DNA of 64,000 nucleotides, taken from positions 46,072,699 to 46,136,698 of the forward strand of contig NC_052354.1 in the NCBI RefSeq assembly GCF_009727055.1, read 5' to 3'. The notes under the pieces are model-generated. The model did no database searches. It saw only the letters and a list, made by a program, of their open reading frames with translations, and had not been told where the DNA came from. The DNA comes from Benincasa hispida (Eukaryota; Streptophyta; Magnoliopsida; Cucurbitales; Cucurbitaceae). Of this stretch, positions 54,761-64,000 are shown piece by piece. How positions within the stretch are numbered: the stretch's first letter is position 1; each line of letters opens with the position of its first letter. The translations under genes and the position numbers were made by a program.

Positions 54761-56940
54761 AGGTCGTCCATAGAAAAGTTTTTACTTTTTAAGTTATTTT
54801 TTGAAATTTTCTCATAATCCACCTCAATCTAATTTAACCTAACAAATTACCATGTCACCTCTTATTCTTTCCTTCTTACCTATTTGACGTGCTATCTAAT
54901 TTAACTTTTTCAATGTTCAGATTTACGTAGCTATTTTATTCTTAAAAAATTAAGTTTATAAGCATTATGTGTACTAGGAATTGTTGTTTTTAAAACATTT
55001 GTTTTTATTTTTTATCTTTGAAATTGCCTAAAAATTCAATCAACCAAATTTGAAGTTTAAATTGATGAAATTATATATTTAGGATTAAAATTGATAAAAC
55101 ATAAAGTCTAAGGTAAAAGATGAACTTTTCCTAAATTTTTTACATGTGAAAATGTCAATCTCCAAATTGAAACTTTTTAAGCTAGTTAATATTTTTATAA
55201 AGTTAGGAATCTATAAATTTACAAATATATAGAGAAGGGTAATAAATACAAAGTTTTTTTTTTAAAGTAAAAAACAAACTAAGAGAGAGGGATATTTGTA
55301 CATATATAAACTAAAATGGTATATTTCCATTTTCTTAATCGAATTTGGTAAAATAAAAATAAGAATTTCATTTCATAAGAGACAAGTTTATAGTGTTAAT
55401 TGAGACTACATTTTTTTTTTCCCAATAGAAGTCAAGCATAACTAATTTTAAGATTAATTAGAAGTAAAAAGACTAAATATGGACCTTTGATATCATAAAT
55501 ACTAAAATGAGGCAAAGTTCCAATATATCCTTTTGAATATGAGGAAGAAGAGAAGCGAAGGGAAAGGGGAAACTGGGGGCGCAGTGGTTGGAAGTGGCGA
55601 GTGTGTGCTTTTGATTTGAAGGCCGAAATGGGACGGGAGAGGCGCAGCAAGGCAGGCCCTTTTGGAAAAGCGAAAGCCCAGTGCGGGCAGTGGCTGCCTT
55701 TGTCAATTTCTCAAACAGGTAAACTGCAACAACTCTATTTCTACTTCTACTTCTATTTCTATTCTATGTTTCAAAATTTTGAAAAAGAAAATTCAAAATT
55801 CTCTCTCACACCTCAATCATTGAAAAGGCTTACCAGCTCACGTTAGCAGAGACCACAAGCCGAACAGTGCCTCGAGCTTTTAAAATTATATATATGGAAA
55901 ACCCTGCCACTGCGCTCTGCCCTCTCTGTCCTCTGCGGCTGTGTCTGGTGAACGGTGATGGTGGCAGAGCGGGGTGTGAACCCCACCTACATTGTCACGA
56001 GTCCACTCGCCACTCACCACTCACCACTCACCACCAAAAATATACAAAATAAGAAATCCCCTGTTCCGACAGTACTATACTTCGGTAAATCGCTTCTGTA
56101 GATCGACGGGATAACGATCACCCTACATTGTTTTTTTCATGAAAACTAGGGTCTCTTCAAGATTCTAAATTTTTAATAAATACATTGGTTTTTTTATTTA
56201 ATATGTTATTTAGAGCTCAAGAATGAAACACCATCTTGAGATTTGTTTCATTACTGTTTCTTTCCTTTTTCTCAAGCTAGAGGTCCTGCGTCTGTCTGTT
56301 GATCTCCCCCCTCGAACTCGCTGAACTTTTCTAGGTTTGATTTCTTTCTTAATTTCTTAGCAACAAATGAGTTCTTAGGCATCCATTAAAACGTAGGACA
56401 AGGAGTATAAAAGGACACAGATTTTTCCATTTTCAAGACCATCTTTCTGAACGAGGCAATCCCAGGTCCACAGAGTTATACTTATGGCCATTACCCCATA
56501 TGTGGACTCAAGGTTGGGACCATTTGCATTCAACCCTCATCCTAAAACAAAACAAAACAAAACAAAACCAAAACTCTTCCTTTAGTTTAAGTAGGAATCC
56601 AACGCCTTGCTTACGTGCACAGTTTCATACCCTAAACACATGGTGCTATGTTTCAGTGCTAAATTTTAAGAAATGAGGAGGATTTTAGCGATTAATCAAG
56701 AATAGTTTCTGTGTGTGTATTCAATGATTTTGCCCTGCCTATCTTTCTTTCTTTCGTTTTCTTTACTATTGCATTTTCCACAAGAAAGTTGGACAAAGGC
56801 TGAAAAGAATATAGAAGAAGAAGAAGCTGCCCAGAAAACGAAACAAATAACAAAATATAGGAAGAGTAGCAATGTCGGAAAAGGCTTTATTTCTGCTGAT
56901 TTGCTGATTTGCTGTGGGCACAGACTCCGAATCTGTTTAA
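54761..56940. other. intergenic region
   Basis: A+T-rich to about 55500. A more G+C-rich patch at 55540-56040 has short open frames on both strands without a recognisable domain. It could be a leader exon or promoter part of the next gene. (caaaa)n at 56551-56570. Confidence 0.4.
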
Positions 56941-56942
56941 TG

Positions 56943-57974
56943 ATATATATATATATATAAATTCACTTCCCAGAGAGAGAGAGAGCGAAAGAGAGGGGTG
57001 TTTCGTTGAAAACTTTGTAAATTAATGTGTTGAACTGTAACTTTGATTGTAAACTGCTGTGGTATAGTGTATGTGTATATGTGTATGTATATGTGTATGT
57101 GTTTGTATCTCTCTCTCCTACGTAGTGCTCACGTGGGGTCTGAGATGGTTGCTTCCATCGTGCTTTTCGCTTCTTTTTTTCTTTCCTCTGCAATGCAGTG
57201 GGTGGAGTGGTGAGTCACCAGGGCAGGGGCAGAGACCCAGAGAAGGCAAAGACAAAAATCACTGAAAGATCCACACACGCATCCACATGGGCTTCTTACT
57301 CCTCCAAAATTCTCCCCTCTCGCCCTCAACTCAAACTCGTCTCAGATGCCTTAAATTTTGCTAAATGGGTTCGTACAAAACAGACACTCCCATATGGCCA
57401 TTTCAGAGCAGCCTTTTTCACCCTCTCTCTTTCCCTTTACCATTACCATTGCCATTGCCATTACCGCCTCCCATAATTGTCAAACCTGTAAAGTTTCCCT
57501 CCTACTCCTCCTCCTCCACCTCCTCCACCTTCCTGTTTATCTTCCCCTTCTCCTTTCCCCCTTACTCTCTCTCTCTCTCTCTCTGTTTTCCCCAAAGCCT
57601 ACAACTAACTATTATTGAACTCCCTTCTTCCAAATGAAATGAAGCTTGCTTACTTGCTGCATTTATTGTGGGCTGCAGAAACCTTTTCTTTCTTTTGCCT
57701 CAGTCGTAATCTATCCTTGTCAGGGCGTCTTATTTACCGCCCCCTCCTCACTATCTTTTCTTAATTTGCTTACCCTTCGTACACTCCATCATTTTCCGCT
57801 TCTCACTATTTTCTGCACTGCAACTTCTGGGCTTTCATAACTGTACTTACTACCAGAAGTGACAACACACTATTCTCTTTCCCTTATGTTTACTTGATTT
57901 GTGCCCTGCCACTGCTTGCTTTGCCATTTCGGTAATTCACCCCTCTTGCACTCTGTCTTGCTTGCCTTTCCCCA
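56943..57974 (+). promoter_or_regulatory. probable promoter and long 5' leader of GG3
   Basis: A (ta)n TATA-like stretch at 56943-56960 is followed by a GA-rich tract (56971-57000), a TGTA/TGTG repeat (57066-57105) and CT-rich leader sequence including (ct)11 near 57563-57584. Several short upstream ATG frames occur. If transcription starts just after the TATA stretch, the leader is nearly 1 kb. Confidence 0.45.
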
Positions 57975-60064
57975 ATGACTACTCCCACTCGCCCACCTTC
58001 CTCTTCTTCCTCTTCAATTCCATCCCTCCCACCCCCTTACCCCAAGTCGCCTCCTGAGTATCCAGATTTGTATGGAAAGCGCCGACAAGCCGCCAAGGTT
58101 CAGATGCTCGAGAGGGAGATTGGTTTTCTCGAGGTTCATTCCGTTTTTCTCTGCTTTTTCTTTTAACTTCTGATGCATGCGAATGCCCTTTCTTTCGTGA
58201 GTCTGAAGAAACTGGTTCTCCTTCACAACCTGATTGAAACCCAAGTCCCGGGTTCCAGTGCCATTTTAGCGAGCATCCCATTTGATGTAATTACAACCTA
58301 AGGCTCTCGTAGATGTATGCATAGGGACCGAAATTGACAACGTTTTGCTGTCCATTTCAGATCCCCCATTGTTGAGTTTTGAAGACCTTTTAGGGGTTTG
58401 TCCCTTGTATTGTTAGGGTCAGTTAAGGATGGGGTGGGGTACCGACTGGGGCATCCCTCTCAAGTCACACTTCACCGTTGTATGTCCTCAGCTCTCAATA
58501 TGTTACAAACCAAAAGGAGTTTTTATTTGCACTCTTGTCCCAAAATCATTCACCCCTTTGATTTTGTCTCTTTCTTTTCTTCTAAAAGATTCTCGTTGAA
58601 GGTCTAAGTTAGCTGTTTTATTACATTTTGTTCCTTTCCCTCGAACATTTGAGCTCTTGTTTCAATATATTGAATACCCTAAGTCATCTTTCCCTACAAA
58701 GTTTAAGGAAAAAAGTATGGGAACTGAACACTACCTATGAAATTGTCGATGCTTCTTCAAATTTAGATTTGAGTTTTGCTTACAAGAAAAATCCCATTGC
58801 CATTGATGTTCAACCTAACCATTTGGGTTTATTTCCTGCATTGCTTTCTCCTAACTTCCTGATTCATGATGAAAAATTAACAAGCTTTTCTTGGCAATGT
58901 CTCTGGAGCAGGAAGAATTGAAGTCTACTGAAGGTCTTCAACCTGCATCTAAATGCTGCAAAGAGTGTGTATTTATTTTCAGAATACTTTGAACTTTTAC
59001 TTCGGAATGGTTTTTTGCCCATCCAGTTGGCTACCATTTAGTTGATTTGTGTTTTTCTTACACTTTGCAGAGTAGCTGAGTATGTGATCGCCAACTCAGA
59101 TCCCTTGATACCAACGTAAGGGGTTTCTCATCATTTTAATTTTCTAAAATTCCTTGTAATTTATTATTCACGCTACATGTTTCTTTTAATCAGATACAAG
59201 AAGCATCGCCGCAGATGTCAATTTTGGAAATGGTTCTGGTATGACTCTCGCCTCATCATTTATTCCTTCCTATGGAGTAGAAATAATAAGTGAATTGACC
59301 CAAGTTTCTCTCACTTTTGCTATTTGTCTAATCTAGCTTCCCAGTTGTAGTCTTAGGTTAACGTGAAGTAATAAAGCATTGCCTACATTTGGCTTATAGC
59401 GAGCAATCTCTAATTAGACAATAGGTGTCATTTGTGCTTGGAAATTAAGAAGATACTAGCAGAATTAAATACTATGCCATTTACTACTTAAAATAATAGC
59501 CTGGACTTCCCTCACTACCTTTGCTAATGAAGCAGAAATGTCTCCCATGTCGTATGTAGACTCTGTATTTTGTGTAGTAGGGGTATCGGCTGGTGCATTT
59601 GACACAGGTTAATTCTCACTTGATGCAGTGGATTCCCCTGTTGTAAGTTATCCTGGATTTGCTGTTGCTGTTATGCTGGATGCTCGATCCATCTCGAAAT
59701 CCCACCCTGCTGCAACTGTAATAACCCATGTAAATGCCTATGTTGCGGTAGCTGTAAATTACCGAAGTGGCAGTGTTGCGGGGAGTGCAGGGAGTGTTGT
59801 GGCCAGTGTGGGCATTGTTGCACTTGTCCAACACTACCCCAATGCTCATGCCTTTGTCCAACCATCTCATGCAGCCAATGTTGTAGCAATTTTTCATTAC
59901 CATCCTGCTCTTGCCCGGAATGCCCATGCTGTGAATGCAAATGCAAATGCAAATGTACGTTAGGAAAATGTCCAAAAATACGACCTTGTTGCTGTTTTGG
60001 TAGCAGAAGCTGTTGTGGATGTACTGGAAACTGCTGCTGTAATCCATGCCAGTTGTGTTGCTAG
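57975..60064 (+). CDS. GG3: guanine nucleotide-binding protein gamma subunit, type C (AGG3 class)
   Basis: A plant-specific G-gamma subunit that pairs with G-beta at the plasma membrane; type-C members (Arabidopsis AGG3, rice GS3 and DEP1) influence organ and seed size. Exons: 57975-58133, 58912-58964, 59071-59115, 59194-59238, 59629-60064; 738 nt, 245 aa, all GT-AG. A Ser/Pro-rich N-terminus (residues 1-29) is followed by the gamma domain: YPDLYGKRRQAAKVQMLERE (29-48), coiled-coil text, CCKE and NSDPLIPT. A basic patch (YKKHRRRCQFWKW) precedes a Cys-rich tail from residue 101 on, with about 53 Cys in 145 residues. The length is close to AGG3 (about 251 aa). The frame is intact, with no stop in the tail. 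Confidence 0.95.
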
Positions 60065-61479
60065 CCAGAGACCACTGCTCAATCCCTTAGTCTAATCTGT
60101 ATCTCTTTGGGAACCTTCGAGCAGTTCAGTTATGGAATGTCAACTAGTCCCAAGAATGTAAAATAAGATACAGTGTTTGCTGAGGAAGTCGGTGGCCGAG
60201 TGAAAATGATTCCTTCCTGTGGTGAGTTTAGCGACTGCAACTGTAACTGCAACAACTGTGAGGAGAATGGGGCATCCTAAACGCCTTGCCTGCACAAACT
60301 GGGAGAGGTCAGCTTGCTCAGGTCCATTAAGCATAGCAATTAGCAACCATAAAAGCGGCAGTTGGATATGGAAGAAGGAACGGGCGGACCCATGCCACTG
60401 CCACTGCCACTGCCATATCATAATTATCAAAAAAAATTTACAAAACAGTATTAGTTGATGTGGAGACCTTTTTGGATGAGTAAAATCAATAATATTCAAG
60501 ACTTAATCCTTTTCACAAGCGCCATTATTTGCTAATGCAATTTGCTCCTCGCTTGAAAGTTGAAACCTCCTTTTTAAGTGACAGATCTTTCTGTGAGCCC
60601 ATATGCACATGCAACCCCGCCCAGCTTGCTTCCTCTTCTTTTGTCCTTAACGATTTTCCAAGAGCTAAAAAATTGCCAAATATGTCATTTTATGTTCTCA
60701 ATCCACTTTTCTAGTTGCATCACAGATTTAATAAAACCTTGGGACTGCAAAATACTTTTCGTAATTTTAATCCTTCTATTTATTCAACAGAAAAGGTAAA
60801 AAAAAAAAAAAAAGTCTGAGAAGAGATTAACGACAAGTCTCTTCTAGTGTTTTTTTTTTTTTTTTTTTTCTGTTTCATCCAACAATATGCAGGTGAAAGT
60901 TTTAAACCTGTACCTTGAAGGTCAAGACTATGAGTACATACTTATCAACCATACTCATGTTGGCACGAGTCGGTCTAATTGATCTGTCAACTGAATTTCA
61001 ACAAAATCCACTTGTTTCAACCTATTGGTTTTTTCCCCCCTAGTATATAGTGGCTAAACATGGTTCAAATGTAAGAAAGAGTATTCATTCTTTTAAGACT
61101 GATTATTTTATGGGAAGAAATTTACGCAACTGACATAAATAAGACCCAGAGTGCAACCAAACTAAATCCAAATTTTCCAAGTTAATTGAGACAGAAAAGT
61201 AAATACAAGTACAGATATGGTAAGCAGTAAAACAAAGAACTAGCCCAATAAAAAAAACAAGCTAACGTTCAAGTGCTACCCTATTTCTATAGACACTGAA
61301 ATATGTTCGATAATGTGTTCAAGTTGGCGGCACTTAATCCTCTGGACAACTGTAGTTGTGCAACAAAATTCATCTTCAGATTGCTATTTTCAGAAATCAT
61401 AAATGGGGAGAATCGATCGTCACAACCATAATAGCCCCATGAGAATTTTAAGGATCATATCCTCAACAGCATGAAAGTT
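60065..61479. other. 3' regions between GG3 and RBX1
   Basis: No gene seen. Contains a short ccactgccactgccactgcc array (60391-60412), A and T homopolymer runs at 60798 and 60849, and the two convergent 3' UTRs. Confidence 0.5.
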
Positions 61480-63910
<2,431 letters not shown>

Positions 63911-64000
63911 AAGTAACTCGCAATAAAAAATTCTTCTTCCTCCGTCGACTTGACACGGCAGGGGCGGACTCAATTCCTCTAGTTAGGCTCTTAAATTTTC
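63911..64000 (-). promoter_or_regulatory. 5' leader of RBX1
   Basis: The sequence upstream of the RBX1 ATG up to the window edge. One upstream minus-strand ATG (63973) is in frame with the CDS and would add 21 residues not found in known RBX1. I take it as leader. Confidence 0.4.

Noticed and set aside
55568..56052. Possible small gene in a G+C-richer patch
   Set aside because: Only short frames on both strands, no domain, no convincing splice pattern; a leader or promoter part is as likely.
59616..60047. Minus-strand ORF of 143 codons
   Set aside because: It is a shadow of the Cys-rich last exon of GG3; TGY-rich coding opens the other frames.

Overview
The window is nuclear DNA of a flowering plant. 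Four multi-exon genes have clear dicot orthologues, introns are A+T-rich with GT-AG borders, and the left half is nested LTR retrotransposons. The LTR families look to me like those of cucurbits (Cucurbitaceae), but that is recall, not a test.

Positions 1-33,950 hold no host gene I can support. 1-8,072 is a truncated Ty1/copia element (LTR, Met-tRNA-type primer site, decayed gag, protease, integrase) flanked by inverted LTR pieces of its own family. 8,073-25,686 is a nested stack. A minus-strand copia element has its LTR split by a 1.95-kb solo LTR (duplication GACAA). That solo LTR is split by another solo LTR, by a 1.66-kb insertion and by a complete minus-strand Athila-type Ty3/gypsy element (13,592-24,701, duplication TAGCT). 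The gypsy element carries a hAT-like MITE (duplication CTCCCTGG), one more solo LTR and a 38-bp sequencing-library adapter junction. 26,474-30,696 holds two oppositely oriented LTRs of another gypsy-like family.

34,058-51,271 (+) is a RECQL3-type RecQ helicase gene of 19 exons encoding 730 aa. Two exons are only 8 and 4 nt long. Intron 17 is 9.5 kb because it carries a MULE-like inverted-repeat element containing a LINE, which contains a copia element (duplication ACTGT).

51,965-53,337 (-) is a strictosidine-synthase-like / APMAP-type gene, with a 1.3-kb fold-back repeat just upstream of its start. 57,975-60,064 (+) encodes a type-C heterotrimeric G-protein gamma subunit (AGG3/GG3 class) with a very cysteine-rich tail. 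61,480-63,910 (-) encodes RBX1, the RING subunit of cullin ubiquitin ligases. The genes form two convergent pairs: RECQL3 with SSL, and GG3 with RBX1. Their functions (DNA repair, secretory or apoplastic hydrolase-like, G-protein signalling, ubiquitination) are unrelated. I see no operon-like or cluster logic.

Exon borders were placed by eye from frame continuity, GT/AG borders and family knowledge; there is no transcript evidence here. The most unusual items are the 4-nt microexon, the adapter junction, the layered insertions readable from their target duplications, and the fold-back repeat beside the SSL gene. I did not find a convincing new gene system.
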